In this document: in pieces, positions 26,379 to 41,604 of the stretch
Position numbering within the stretch: position 1 is the stretch's first letter
Layout: each line of letters opens with the position of its first letter
Assembly (NCBI GenBank): GCA_000230935.2
Contig: AGIQ01000008.1
Location: 1 to 64,000 of the forward strand
Length of the DNA stretch: 64,000 nt
Reading direction: 5' to 3'
Source: Mycolicibacterium rhodesiae JS60
Lineage (GTDB): Bacteria > Actinomycetota > Actinomycetes > Mycobacteriales > Mycobacteriaceae
The notes under the pieces: model-generated
The model's input: only the letters and a program-made list of their open reading frames with translations
Databases searched by the model: none
Told to the model about the DNA's origin: nothing
Position numbers and translations under genes: made by a program

Positions 26379-26906
26379 ATGGGGGAGCACAGCGTCACCC
26401 TGTTGGCGGCTGAGGAAGGTGGCGGCACCCAGAACTTCCTCATCCCCAACGGCACCTTCTTCTTCGTACTGGCCATCTTCTTGATCGTGCTAGGCGTGAT
26501 CGGCAAGTTTGTCGTGCCGCCGATCCAGAAGGTGCTCGGGGAGCGCGAGAAGATGGTCGCCAAGACCACCGAGGACAACCGCAAGGCCAACGAGTTCGAG
26601 GCCGCTGCCGACTCCGATTACCGCAAGGAGATGGCCGCGGCCCGCGGCGAGGCTTCGGGCATCCGCGACGAGGCCCGCGCCGAGGGTCGCAAGATCCTCG
26701 ACGAGCACAAGGGTCGCGCCAGCGAGGAGGCAGCGGCGACGCTGCAGCAGGCGGCCAATGAGCTGAAGCTGCAGGGCGATTCCATCGCGGCCGACCTGAG
26801 GTCGTCGGTGGACACGCTTTCCGCGACGCTGGCCAGCCGGGTCCTGGGTGTCAGCCTCACGAGCACCGCCTCCAGCGAGTCGGCGACAACGGCGCCGGGA
26901 CGGTAG
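26379..26906 (+). CDS. atpF: F0F1 ATP synthase subunit b
   Basis: Peripheral stalk subunit: one membrane helix (about residues 22-43, FFFVLAIFLIVLGVIGKFVV) and a long charged coiled coil. 175 aa. The ATG at 26379 is 5 bases after atpE. It pairs with the b-like N-terminal half of the next gene product. Confidence 0.94.
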   Translation: MGEHSVTLLAAEEGGGTQNFLIPNGTFFFVLAIFLIVLGVIGKFVVPPIQKVLGEREKMVAKTTEDNRKANEFEAAADSDYRKEMAAARGEASGIRDEARAEGRKILDEHKGRASEEAAATLQQAANELKLQGDSIAADLRSSVDTLSATLASRVLGVSLTSTASSESATTAPGR

Positions 26907-26909
26907 GAC

Positions 26910-28241
26910 ATGTCAACCTTCATCGGACAGTTCATCGGCTTTCTGGTCATCGTCGCGATCCTCTGGCGGTACGTCGTACCGCCGGTGAAAAAGATGATGG
27001 CCAACCAGCAGGACGCGGTGCGTACTCAGATCGACGACAGCGCCAAGGCCGCCAAGCGCCTTGCTGACGCCGACAAGCATCACGCCGCGCGGGTCGACGA
27101 AGCCAAAGCCGAGGCCAAGCACATCGTCGAAGAGGCCCGCAATGATGCCGAGCGCATCGTGGAGCAGCTTCGCGCGCAGGCCGATGTCGAGGTGGAACGG
27201 ATCAAAGTTCAAGGCGGGCAACAGGTTCAGTTGTTGCGCGCCCAGCTGATCCGCCAGCTGCGCCAGGACCTCGGCGCCGAGTCGGTGCGACGTGCGGGCG
27301 AGTTGGTGCGAGCCCACGTCGCCGACGCCCAGGCCCAGTCGGCCACCGTCGATCGCTTCCTGGACGAACTGGATTCGATGGCGCCGGCGGCGTTTGCCCC
27401 CGAGACGGGCTCAGATCTGCGATCGGCCAGCCGTGAGGCGCAGGCCGCGGTGGTGGAGAAGTTCGACGCGGTGTCCTCAGGGTCGTCGGCCGACGATCTG
27501 TCCACGCTGTCCGATGGCCTTGCGTCGGTGGCCGGGCTAATGATCGGCGAGCCGATCCTGGCCCGCCATCTGGCCGAGTCCTCCGGCGAGACCGACGCCA
27601 AGAAGCGACTGGTGCACCGGCTGCTGGACGGCAAGGTCGGGGCCAACGCCATGGACGTGCTCGAGACCGCCGTGTCGGTGCGCTGGTCTCTGACAGAGGA
27701 TCTGGTCGACGTCATCGAACATGTCGCCCGGCTGGCCCTGCTGGTTCGCGCCGAGCGCGACAACCAGGCCGACGAGGTCGAGGAACAGCTCTTCCGCTTC
27801 ACCCGCATTCTGGACGAACAGCCCCAGCTGAGCTCTCTGCTCGGCGACTACACCACGCCCGCCGACGGCCGGGTTGCCTTGGTGCGCAAGCTCCTCGGTG
27901 ACGGCAGCGGTGCGAACGCGACCGCGACCGCCTTGCTGGTCCAGACCATCAGTCTGGTGCGTGGCCAGCGCGCCGACGAAGCGGTGCTGGCACTGGCCCA
28001 GCTCGCCGTCGCCCGCCGCGGCGAGATCGTCGCCCACGTGAGTGCGGCCGCCGAGCTCAGCGCGCAGCAGCGCACCCGACTGACTCAGGTGCTGACCCGG
28101 ATCTACCACCACCCTGTTTCGGTGCAGCTGAACACCGATCCCTCTGTGCTGGGCGGCCTTTCGGTCGCCGTCGGCGATGAGGTGATCGACGGGACGTTGT
28201 CCTCACGGCTCGAGGCGGCCGTGACACAACTGCCGGATTAG
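26910..28241 (+). CDS. atpH: F0F1 ATP synthase fused b-delta subunit
   Basis: Actinobacterial fusion found in mycobacteria; 443 aa against 446 in M. tuberculosis. Residues 1-165 or so form a second b-type subunit: one membrane helix (FIGQFIGFLVIVAILWRYVV) and a coiled coil. After a linker, residues about 270-443 form the delta subunit (OSCP), with the C-terminal ALVRKLLGDG, RGEIVAHVSAAAEL and PSVLGGLSVAVGDEVIDGTL segments. The fusion links the peripheral stalk to the F1 head in one chain. Confidence 0.96.
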   Translation: MSTFIGQFIGFLVIVAILWRYVVPPVKKMMANQQDAVRTQIDDSAKAAKRLADADKHHAARVDEAKAEAKHIVEEARNDAERIVEQLRAQADVEVERIKVQGGQQVQLLRAQLIRQLRQDLGAESVRRAGELVRAHVADAQAQSATVDRFLDELDSMAPAAFAPETGSDLRSASREAQAAVVEKFDAVSSGSSADDLSTLSDGLASVAGLMIGEPILARHLAESSGETDAKKRLVHRLLDGKVGANAMDVLETAVSVRWSLTEDLVDVIEHVARLALLVRAERDNQADEVEEQLFRFTRILDEQPQLSSLLGDYTTPADGRVALVRKLLGDGSGANATATALLVQTISLVRGQRADEAVLALAQLAVARRGEIVAHVSAAAELSAQQRTRLTQVLTRIYHHPVSVQLNTDPSVLGGLSVAVGDEVIDGTLSSRLEAAVTQLPD

Positions 28242-28300
28242 CCGACCGACTAGCCCTACGAACCCCAAGACCCAAAACAAAGGCAGGAAGACGAAAAGCC

Positions 28301-29950
<1,650 letters not shown>

Positions 29951-29957
29951 ACAAGCA

Positions 29958-30881
29958 ATGGCAGCCACACTTCGCGAGCTACGCGGACGGATCCGCTCCG
30001 CTTCGTCGATCAAGAAGATCACGAAGGCCCAGGAGTTGATCGCCACATCGCGGATCGCCAAGGCGCAGGCCCGAGTCGACGCGGCCCGGCCCTACGCCGC
30101 CCAGATCACCAACATGCTCACCGAGCTCGCGGGTGCCAGCGCGCTGGATCACCCGCTGCTTGTCGCGCGGGAGAACCCCAAGCGGGCCGGTGTGCTGGTG
30201 GTGTCCTCGGATCGCGGTCTGTGCGGCGGCTACAACGCAAACGTGCTGCGCCGGGCCGAAGAACTGTTCTCGCTTCTGCGTGAAGAAGGCAAGAACCCGG
30301 TGCTCTACGTCGTCGGGCGGAAAGCGTTGGGCTACTACAACTTCCGCCAGCGGACTGTCGTCGAGTCGTGGACCGGCTTCTCCGAGCGCCCCACCTATGA
30401 GGACGCCAAGGCTATCGCCGACACGCTGGTGAGCGCGTTCATGTCCGGTGTCGACGACGAGGGCGACGACCCTGGGCCTGACGGCATCCTGGGCGTCGAC
30501 GAGCTGCACATCGTGTCGACGGAGTTCAGGTCGATGCTCTCTCAGCAGGCCGCGGCGCTGAGGATCGCGCCGATGGTGGTCGAGTACGTCGGTGAGGCGG
30601 AAACCGGCCCGCACACGCTGTTCTCGTTCGAGCCCAATGCCGAGGAACTGTTCGACTCACTGCTGCCGCGCTACATCGCGACCCGCGTGTACGCGGCGCT
30701 GCTGGAGGCGGCGGCATCGGAGTCGGCATCTCGGCGTCGCGCCATGAAGTCGGCGACCGACAACGCCGACGATCTGATCAAGGCGCTCACGTTGGCGGCC
30801 AACCGCGAGCGTCAGGCGCAGATCACCCAGGAAATCAGCGAAATCGTCGGCGGCGCCAACGCGCTGGCCGACGCCAGGTAA
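29958..30881 (+). CDS. atpG: F0F1 ATP synthase subunit gamma
   Basis: Central rotor shaft, 307 aa. Start at the ATG 29958, 7 bases after the atpA stop, giving MAATLRELRGRIRSASSIKKITKAQ, the conserved N-terminal coiled-coil helix. The C-terminal helix has MKSATDNADDLIKALTLAANRERQAQITQEI. It holds the acidic loop VDDEGDDPGPDGILGVDE (about residues 164-182), the mycobacterial gamma insertion reported to affect coupling and latency. Confidence 0.96.
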   Translation: MAATLRELRGRIRSASSIKKITKAQELIATSRIAKAQARVDAARPYAAQITNMLTELAGASALDHPLLVARENPKRAGVLVVSSDRGLCGGYNANVLRRAEELFSLLREEGKNPVLYVVGRKALGYYNFRQRTVVESWTGFSERPTYEDAKAIADTLVSAFMSGVDDEGDDPGPDGILGVDELHIVSTEFRSMLSQQAAALRIAPMVVEYVGEAETGPHTLFSFEPNAEELFDSLLPRYIATRVYAALLEAAASESASRRRAMKSATDNADDLIKALTLAANRERQAQITQEISEIVGGANALADAR

Positions 30882-30910
30882 GCCACGTAGGAAGCGAAAG
30901 CGAAGAGGAA

Positions 30911-32338
30911 ATGACTGCTACTGCAGAGAAGACCGCCGGACGCGTTGTCCGCATCACCGGCCCGGTGGTGGACGTCGAGTTCCCGCGTGGCTCGGTGCCC
31001 GAACTGTTCAACGCGCTGCACGCCGACATCGCCTTCGGCGCGCTCGCCAAGACTCTGACCCTGGAAGTCGCCCAGCACCTGGGTGACAACCTGGTCCGCT
31101 GCATCTCGATGCAGCCCACCGATGGACTGGTCCGCGGTGTGGAGGTCAGCGACACCGGCGCCTCGATCTCGGTGCCGGTCGGCGACGGCGTGAAGGGTCA
31201 CGTCTTCAACGCCCTCGGCGACTGCCTCGACGAGCCCGGCTACGGCAAGGACTTCGAGCACTGGTCGATCCACCGCAAGCCGCCGGCCTTCGCCGACCTC
31301 GAGCCCCGCACGGAGATGCTCGAGACCGGCCTGAAGGTCGTCGACCTGCTGACCCCGTACGTGCGCGGCGGCAAGATCGCCCTGTTCGGCGGCGCCGGCG
31401 TCGGCAAGACAGTGCTCATCCAGGAGATGATCAACCGCATCGCCCGCAACTTCGGTGGTACCTCGGTGTTCGCCGGCGTGGGGGAGCGCACCCGTGAGGG
31501 CAACGACCTTTGGGTCGAACTCGCCGACGCCAACGTCCTCAAGGACACCGCCCTGGTGTTCGGTCAGATGGACGAGCCGCCGGGCACGCGTATGCGGGTG
31601 GCGCTGTCTGCTCTCACAATGGCGGAGTTCTTCCGCGACGAGCAAGGCCAGGACGTGCTGCTCTTCATCGACAACATCTTCCGGTTCACCCAGGCCGGTT
31701 CCGAGGTCTCCACGCTGCTCGGCCGGATGCCGTCGGCGGTGGGTTACCAGCCGACGCTGGCCGACGAGATGGGTGAGCTCCAGGAGCGCATCACCTCGAC
31801 CCGTGGTCGTTCCATCACCTCGATGCAGGCCGTGTACGTGCCCGCCGACGACTACACCGACCCGGCGCCGGCCACCACGTTCGCGCACCTGGATGCCACC
31901 ACCGAGCTTTCCCGCGCGGTGTTCTCCAAGGGCATCTTCCCGGCCGTGGATCCGCTGGCCTCGTCCTCGACGATCCTGCACCCGAGCGTGGTCGGCGACG
32001 AGCACTACCGCGTCGCCCAGGAAGTCATCCGGATCCTGCAGCGCTACAAGGACCTTCAAGACATCATCGCGATCCTCGGTATCGACGAGCTGTCCGAAGA
32101 GGACAAGGTTCTGGTGTACCGGGCTCGCAAGATCGAGCGCTTCCTGAGCCAGAACATGATGGCTGCCGAGCAGTTCACCGGCCAGCCCGGTTCGACCGTG
32201 CCGCTCAAGGAGACCGTCGAGGCCTTCGACAAGCTGGCCAAGGGCGAGTTCGACCACCTGCCCGAGCAGGCGTTCTTCCTGATCGGTGGCCTGGACGACC
32301 TGGCGAAGAAGGCCGAGAGCCTCGGCGCCAAGCTGTGA
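30911..32338 (+). CDS. atpD: F0F1 ATP synthase subunit beta
   Basis: Catalytic subunit, 475 aa. P-loop GGAGVGKTV with Lys166; catalytic Glu in GVGERTREGND; Walker B LLFIDNIFRFTQAGSE; DELSEEDKVLVYRARK in the C-terminal domain (the DELSEED lever that contacts gamma/epsilon). Strongly conserved, and the ribosome site AAGAGGAA is 5 bases before the ATG. Confidence 0.98.
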   Translation: MTATAEKTAGRVVRITGPVVDVEFPRGSVPELFNALHADIAFGALAKTLTLEVAQHLGDNLVRCISMQPTDGLVRGVEVSDTGASISVPVGDGVKGHVFNALGDCLDEPGYGKDFEHWSIHRKPPAFADLEPRTEMLETGLKVVDLLTPYVRGGKIALFGGAGVGKTVLIQEMINRIARNFGGTSVFAGVGERTREGNDLWVELADANVLKDTALVFGQMDEPPGTRMRVALSALTMAEFFRDEQGQDVLLFIDNIFRFTQAGSEVSTLLGRMPSAVGYQPTLADEMGELQERITSTRGRSITSMQAVYVPADDYTDPAPATTFAHLDATTELSRAVFSKGIFPAVDPLASSSTILHPSVVGDEHYRVAQEVIRILQRYKDLQDIIAILGIDELSEEDKVLVYRARKIERFLSQNMMAAEQFTGQPGSTVPLKETVEAFDKLAKGEFDHLPEQAFFLIGGLDDLAKKAESLGAKL

Positions 32339-32365
32339 TCTTCAAGACGCGAAAGGTGATGTGAG

Positions 32366-32731
32366 ATGGCCGAATTGGACGTCGACATCGTTGCCGTCGA
32401 GCGCAAGATCTGGTCGGGTAAGGCGACGTTCGTCTTCACCCGCACCACGTCGGGCGAGATCGGCATCCTGCCTCGCCACATCCCGCTCGTCGCACAGCTG
32501 GTGGATGACGCGATGGTGCGCGTCGAGCGGGAAGGCGAGGACGATCTGCGTATCGCGGTCGACGGCGGCTATCTGTCCGTGACCGAGGAGAGCGTGACGA
32601 TCCTCGCCGAGTCCGCGGAGTTCGAGTCCGAGATCGATGCGGAGTCGGCCAAGGCCGATGCGGCCTCCGACGATCCGCAGGCCGCTGCCCGGGGTAGGGC
32701 GCGCCTGCGCGCCCTAGGCCAGCTCGACTAG
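32366..32731 (+). CDS. atpC: F0F1 ATP synthase subunit epsilon
   Basis: 121 aa, the beta-sandwich part (about 1-85, containing SGEIGILPRHIPLVAQL) followed by a short C-terminal helical region, as in M. tuberculosis where the helix is short. Last gene of the atp operon; ends 15 bases before a DUF2550 gene that is probably co-transcribed. Confidence 0.94.
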   Translation: MAELDVDIVAVERKIWSGKATFVFTRTTSGEIGILPRHIPLVAQLVDDAMVRVEREGEDDLRIAVDGGYLSVTEESVTILAESAEFESEIDAESAKADAASDDPQAAARGRARLRALGQLD

Positions 32732-32746
32732 CCGGCCCAGCCACCG

Positions 32747-33190
32747 ATGAGCGCGCCGATGATCTTCATGGTCGCGCTGGTCAGTGTGCTGTTGCTGGCC
32801 GTGGCTGCCCTCAGCTATCGATTGTGGAAGCTGCGTCAGGGCGGAACGGCCGCGATCCTGCGGGATATCCCGGCGGTCGGCGGTCATGGGTGGCGGCACG
32901 GCGTCATCCGCTACCGCGGCGACGAGGCCAGGTATTACCGCTTGTCGAGCCTGCGATGGTGGCCGGATCGCCGGCTGAGCCGGCGTGGGCTTGAGGTCAT
33001 TTCCCGGCGGTCCCCGCGCGGTGACGAGTTCGACATCATGACCGATGCGATCGTCGTGCTCGAGTTGCACGACACCACCGTCGATCGGTGGCGCGGGTAC
33101 GAGGTGGCGCTGGACCGCGGAGCGCTGACGGCGTTCCTGTCCTGGGTCGAGTCCAGTCCGTCGCCGCGTGCGCGCCGCCGCACGGCGTGA
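32747..33190 (+). CDS. DUF2550 membrane-anchored protein (147 aa)
   Basis: One N-terminal membrane segment (about residues 4-24, then YRLWKLRQGG) followed by a basic cytoplasmic beta-rich domain with WRHGVIRYRGDEARYYRLSS and WWPDRRLSRRGLEV. Matches Rv1312 by position and size. Function unknown; its constant place after atpC in mycobacteria suggests a link to the enzyme or membrane but this is inference. Converges on the adenosyltransferase gene, with the two stops back to back. Confidence 0.85.
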   Translation: MSAPMIFMVALVSVLLLAVAALSYRLWKLRQGGTAAILRDIPAVGGHGWRHGVIRYRGDEARYYRLSSLRWWPDRRLSRRGLEVISRRSPRGDEFDIMTDAIVVLELHDTTVDRWRGYEVALDRGALTAFLSWVESSPSPRARRRTA

Positions 33191-33784
33191 CTATTTGTTG
33201 TCGGGCCCTTCGGCTTTCGCACCGCCGGGCTGCCACAGCACGTCACCGTCGGGATTGGCCACCCGTGACAGGATGAACAACAGGTCCGAGAGCCGGTTGA
33301 GGTAGCGGGCGGGCAGCGCACTGACGGTGTCAGGATTGGCCTTCACCGCGACCCATGCCGACCGCTCGGCTCGCCGTGTCACGGTTCGCGCGACATGAAG
33401 CAGCGCCGACAGGGCAGTGCCGCCGGGCAGGATGAACGAGTTCAGGGCCGGCAGCGCTTCGTTGTAGTGGTCGCACCACGCCTCGAGCCGCTCGATATAC
33501 GGCGGGGTGATGCGCAGCGGCGGGTATTCAGGGTTCTCGGCCACCGGGGTGGACAGGTCGGCGCCGGCGTCGAACAGATCGTTTTGGATCTGGAGCAGGA
33601 CCTTGCGCAGGTCGTCGCCGGGTGCACCCAGGGCGAGGGCCACTCCGATCGCCGCGTTGGCCTCGTCGCAGTCGGCGTAGGCGACCAGGCGCGGGTCGTT
33701 CTTCTCGACCCGTGAGAAATCACTCAATCCCGAGGTGCCGTCGTCGCCGGTACGGGTATATATGCGGGTCAGATGCACTGCCAT
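33191..33784 (-). CDS. Cob(I)alamin adenosyltransferase, PduO type
   Basis: Transfers adenosyl from ATP to cob(I)alamin to form coenzyme B12. 197 aa five-helix bundle with the ATP-binding N-terminus YTRTGDDGTSGLSDFSRVEK and the conserved RRAERSAW and RYLNRLSDLLFILSR segments of the family. The homologue of Rv1314c. Divergent from murA with 62 bases between the starts. Confidence 0.92.
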   Translation of the reverse strand: MAVHLTRIYTRTGDDGTSGLSDFSRVEKNDPRLVAYADCDEANAAIGVALALGAPGDDLRKVLLQIQNDLFDAGADLSTPVAENPEYPPLRITPPYIERLEAWCDHYNEALPALNSFILPGGTALSALLHVARTVTRRAERSAWVAVKANPDTVSALPARYLNRLSDLLFILSRVANPDGDVLWQPGGAKAEGPDNK

Positions 33785-33833
33785 GGGTCAAACCGTACCG
33801 GCCGAGTGCGCGGGTGCACGGCGCTGGCTCCAC

Positions 33834-33847
33834 TAAACTCTTCCCCG
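33834..33847 (+). promoter_or_regulatory. Candidate murA promoter, leaderless
   Basis: TAAACT (33834-33839) fits TANNNT and ends 7 bases before the GTG at 33847, so the message would start at the initiation codon. No ribosome site is present upstream of this GTG. Confidence 0.5.
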
Positions 33848-35097
33848 TGGGCGAGCGTTTCGTAGTGACCGGCGGTAACCGGTTGTCTGGCGAAGTGGCC
33901 GTCGGGGGCGCCAAGAACAGCGTTCTGAAGCTGATGGCCGCCAGTCTGCTGGCCGAGGGCACCACAACCATCACCAACTGCCCGGACATTCTCGATGTGC
34001 CGCTGATGGCCGAGGTCTTGCGCGGCCTCGGAGCCAATGTGGAACTCGACGGTCCGACGGTGCGGATCACGTCGCCCGATGAGCCCAAGTACGAAGCCGA
34101 TTTCGCTGCGGTGCGCCAGTTCCGGGCGTCGGTATGCGTGCTCGGACCGCTGGTCGGCCGGTGCAAGCGCGCGCGTGTCGCGCTACCCGGTGGGGACGCG
34201 ATCGGTTCGCGACCGTTGGACATGCACCAGGCAGGCCTGCGCCAGCTCGGCGCCGACTGCAACATCGAGCACGGCTGTGTGGTGGCGACCGCCGAGACAC
34301 TGCACGGCGCCGAGATCCAGCTGGAGTTCCCGTCGGTGGGCGCGACCGAGAACATTCTGATGGCGGCCGTGCTCGCCGACGGTGTCACCACCATCCACAA
34401 CGCGGCACGCGAGCCCGACGTCGTCGACCTCTGCGAGATGCTCAATCAGATGGGCGCCCAGATCGAGGGTGCCGGATCACCGACGCTGACGATCACCGGC
34501 GTCCCGCGGCTGCATCCGACCGAGCACCGGGTGATCGGGGACCGCATCGTCGCCGCGACGTGGGGGATTGCCGCCGCAATGACCCGCGGTGACATCTCGG
34601 TCACCGGCGTCGACCCGGCTCATCTGCAGTTGGTGTTGCACAAGCTGCACGACGCGGGCGCCACCGTCACCCAGCACGACAACGGGTTCCGGGTGGTCCA
34701 GTACGAGCGCCCGAAGGCCGGCAATGTCGCGACGCTGCCGTTCCCCGGTTTTCCGACCGACCTTCAACCGATGGCGATCGCGCTGGCGTCGGTGGCCGAC
34801 GGGACGTCGATGATCACCGAGAACGTCTTCGAGGCGAGGTTCCGGTTCGTCGAGGAGATGATCCGGCTCGGCGCCGACGCCAGGACCGACGGCCACCACG
34901 CCGTGGTGCGGGGCCTGCCGCAGCTGTCCAGTGCGCCGGTGTGGTGCTCAGACATCCGCGCCGGCGCCGGGCTGGTGCTCGCCGGACTGGTAGCCGACGG
35001 CGAAACCGAAGTTCACGACGTGTTTCACATCGACCGCGGCTACCCGCTGTTCGTCGAGAATCTGGTGCGGCTTGGAGCTGAGATAGAACGCGTGTAA
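33847..35097 (+). CDS. murA: UDP-N-acetylglucosamine 1-carboxyvinyltransferase
   Basis: First committed step of peptidoglycan synthesis; 416 aa. The GTG at 33847 gives VGERFVVTGGNRLSGEVAVGG, aligning with the M. tuberculosis start. KNSVLK carries the substrate-binding Lys. The position of the catalytic Cys115 of E. coli is Asp in LPGGDAIGSRPLD (about residue 117), as in other mycobacteria, which explains natural fosfomycin resistance. Located directly upstream of the rRNA operon, the classical mycobacterial rrnA arrangement. Confidence 0.97.
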   Translation: MGERFVVTGGNRLSGEVAVGGAKNSVLKLMAASLLAEGTTTITNCPDILDVPLMAEVLRGLGANVELDGPTVRITSPDEPKYEADFAAVRQFRASVCVLGPLVGRCKRARVALPGGDAIGSRPLDMHQAGLRQLGADCNIEHGCVVATAETLHGAEIQLEFPSVGATENILMAAVLADGVTTIHNAAREPDVVDLCEMLNQMGAQIEGAGSPTLTITGVPRLHPTEHRVIGDRIVAATWGIAAAMTRGDISVTGVDPAHLQLVLHKLHDAGATVTQHDNGFRVVQYERPKAGNVATLPFPGFPTDLQPMAIALASVADGTSMITENVFEARFRFVEEMIRLGADARTDGHHAVVRGLPQLSSAPVWCSDIRAGAGLVLAGLVADGETEVHDVFHIDRGYPLFVENLVRLGAEIERV

Positions 35098-35150
35098 TGT
35101 AGGCGGTCGGCCAAGCCGCGCCGGGCCCGGAAACGGGAGGGCAGCGGCAG

Positions 35151-35179
35151 TTGACGCCGCCAAAGACTTGTAGTAAGTT
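35151..35179 (+). promoter_or_regulatory. rRNA operon promoter
   Basis: TTGACG (35151-35156), exactly 17 bases, then TAAGTT (35174-35179), a strong sigma-A promoter 54 bases after murA. The downstream GGCAGGGTTGCC segment resembles the region after mycobacterial rrn promoters. Only this one promoter is evident between murA and the 16S gene; rapid growers often have several. Confidence 0.75.
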
Positions 35180-35214
35180 GGCAGGGTTGCCTGCTGGCGG
35201 GTGTCAGCCGGGTG

Positions 35215-35235
35215 TGTTGTTTGAGAACTCAATAG
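35215..35235 (+). promoter_or_regulatory. BoxA-like antitermination element in the rrn leader
   Basis: The segment TGTTGTTTGAGAACTCAATA resembles the BoxA of Gram-positive rRNA leaders (TTCTTTGAAAACT type) and the known mycobacterial leader motif. It lies about 35 bases after the promoter and should load NusB/NusE. T-rich leader with processing stems follows to the 16S start. Confidence 0.65.
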
Positions 35236-35387
35236 TGTGTTTGGTGGTTTTTGTTTGTTGTTGTTTTTGCTGCATCCTGGTACCCCCGTGTTGGGGTGCA
35301 GTGTTTTTTGATGCCAGTTTTGGTGTCTTTTGTTTGGTTTCAGATTTTTCTGATTCGAATTCTGCCTGCGCCTGTTGGTGTGGGGGT

Positions 35388-40399
<5,012 letters not shown>

Positions 40400-40528
40400 A
40401 CCAAAACAAACAACCATGTTTTCGGAAACCTGTAAAGACGCACATCAACGCCCGCAACCACACATCCAGCAGTCACACTGCACCCCACCACCAAAACTAG
40501 ATTCACACTCACAAACGAGTGAATAAAG

Positions 40529-40643
40529 TTACGGCGGCCATAGCGGCAGGGAAACGCCCGGTCCCATCCCGAACCCGGAAGCTAAGCCTGCCAGCGCCGA
40601 TGATACTACCCAACACGGGTGGAAAAGTAGGACACCGCCGAAC
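40529..40643 (+). rRNA. rrf: 5S ribosomal RNA
   Basis: 115 bases, TTACGGCGGCCATAGCGGC to CACCGCCGAACA, with 5' and 3' ends complementary and the conserved loop CCCATCCCGAACCCGGAAG. A 129-base A/C-rich spacer separates it from 23S. Confidence 0.95.
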
Positions 40644-40653
40644 ACAATTTAGT

Positions 40654-40690
40654 GAAACGCCCCCCGAGAAATCGGGGGGCGTTTCCTTTT
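40654..40690 (+). terminator. Intrinsic terminator of the rRNA operon
   Basis: A 14-bp stem, GAAACGCCCCCCGA paired with TCGGGGGGCGTTTC, with GAAA loop at 40668-40671, followed by CTTTTCT. It lies 10 bases after the 5S gene. Strong intrinsic terminator by mycobacterial standards. Confidence 0.9.
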
Positions 40691-40754
40691 CTCGAGTTCG
40701 AATTCCATTGCCATAATTCAAATATCCGAATTGTGAGCGTCTGAGGACTACCCG

Positions 40755-40767
40755 TATCCTTTACGGG
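40755..40767 (+). promoter_or_regulatory. Candidate leaderless promoter of the TPR gene
   Basis: TATCCT (40755-40760) fits TANNNT and ends 6 bases before the GTG at 40767, so the start of transcription would coincide with the initiation codon. This promoter would drive the whole following run to recN. Confidence 0.5.
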
Positions 40768-41603
40768 TGGTCGATGACAGGCAAGGCAATTCCAGCGGAC
40801 GTCCGCCGCGTCGTCCCGCGGGAGCCGGCGCCGCGGGCCGCGATCGTCGGGGCTCGGGTGCCCCGCGACGTTCGGGTCCCGGCCGAGCCCGCAGCGCCCA
40901 GCCCCAGCACGCCTCCGACGGTGATGCGAGCATGCAACATCCGGCCGGGCCGGTCATCCCGGCCTCCATCGAGGCCAAGCAGCTGTCGCCTGAAATACGG
41001 GGCGAGCTCACAACTTTGGACAAATCGACCGCCGACACCGTGGCGCGGCATCTGGTCGCTGCCGGCGAGCTGCTCGACGAAGATCCACAGGCCGCTCTCG
41101 AACATGCCCAAGCCGCCCGCGCCAGATCCGGGCGTATCGCAGCGGTCCGCGAGGCGGTCGGTATCGCCGCCTATCAGTGTGGTGATTGGGCCCAGGCGCT
41201 GTCGGAGTTCCGTGCGGCCCGCCGGATGGGCAGCAAGTCTCAGCTGCTTCCCCTGATTGCCGACTGCGAACGCGGGGTGGGCCGGCCCGAACGCGCGATC
41301 GAGCTGGCCCGCAGCCCCGAAGCCGCGGAACTCACCGGTGACGATTCCGACGAACTACGGATTGTGACTGCCGGCGCCCGTGCCGATCTCGGTCAGCTCG
41401 AACAGGCCCTGGCCGTGCTGTCCAGCCCACAGCCCGACCCGTCCCGCACCGGCTCGACTGCGGCGCGACTGTTCTATGCCTACGCCGAGACGCTCTTGGC
41501 GCTGAACCGTGGCGACGAGGCGTTGCAGTGGTTCATCAATGCCGCCGCCGCTGACCTCGACGGTGTCACCGACGCCGAAGACCGGGTCGGCGAGTTGGCC
41601 TGA
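40767..41603 (+). CDS. Tetratricopeptide-like protein, Rv1691 homologue (278 aa)
   Basis: Residues 1-60 are a basic, Arg/Pro/Gly-rich disordered region; the rest is alpha-helical with TPR-like helix pairs, for example AALEHAQAARARSGRIAAVREAVGIAAYQCGDWAQALSEFRAARR (about 108-152) and a last pair with FYAYAETLLALNRGDEALQWF. The GTG at 40767 is supported by the promoter fit. The exact function is unknown; it heads the run of genes to recN, as Rv1691 does in M. tuberculosis. Confidence 0.8.
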   Translation: MVDDRQGNSSGRPPRRPAGAGAAGRDRRGSGAPRRSGPGRARSAQPQHASDGDASMQHPAGPVIPASIEAKQLSPEIRGELTTLDKSTADTVARHLVAAGELLDEDPQAALEHAQAARARSGRIAAVREAVGIAAYQCGDWAQALSEFRAARRMGSKSQLLPLIADCERGVGRPERAIELARSPEAAELTGDDSDELRIVTAGARADLGQLEQALAVLSSPQPDPSRTGSTAARLFYAYAETLLALNRGDEALQWFINAAAADLDGVTDAEDRVGELA

Positions 41604-41604
41604 C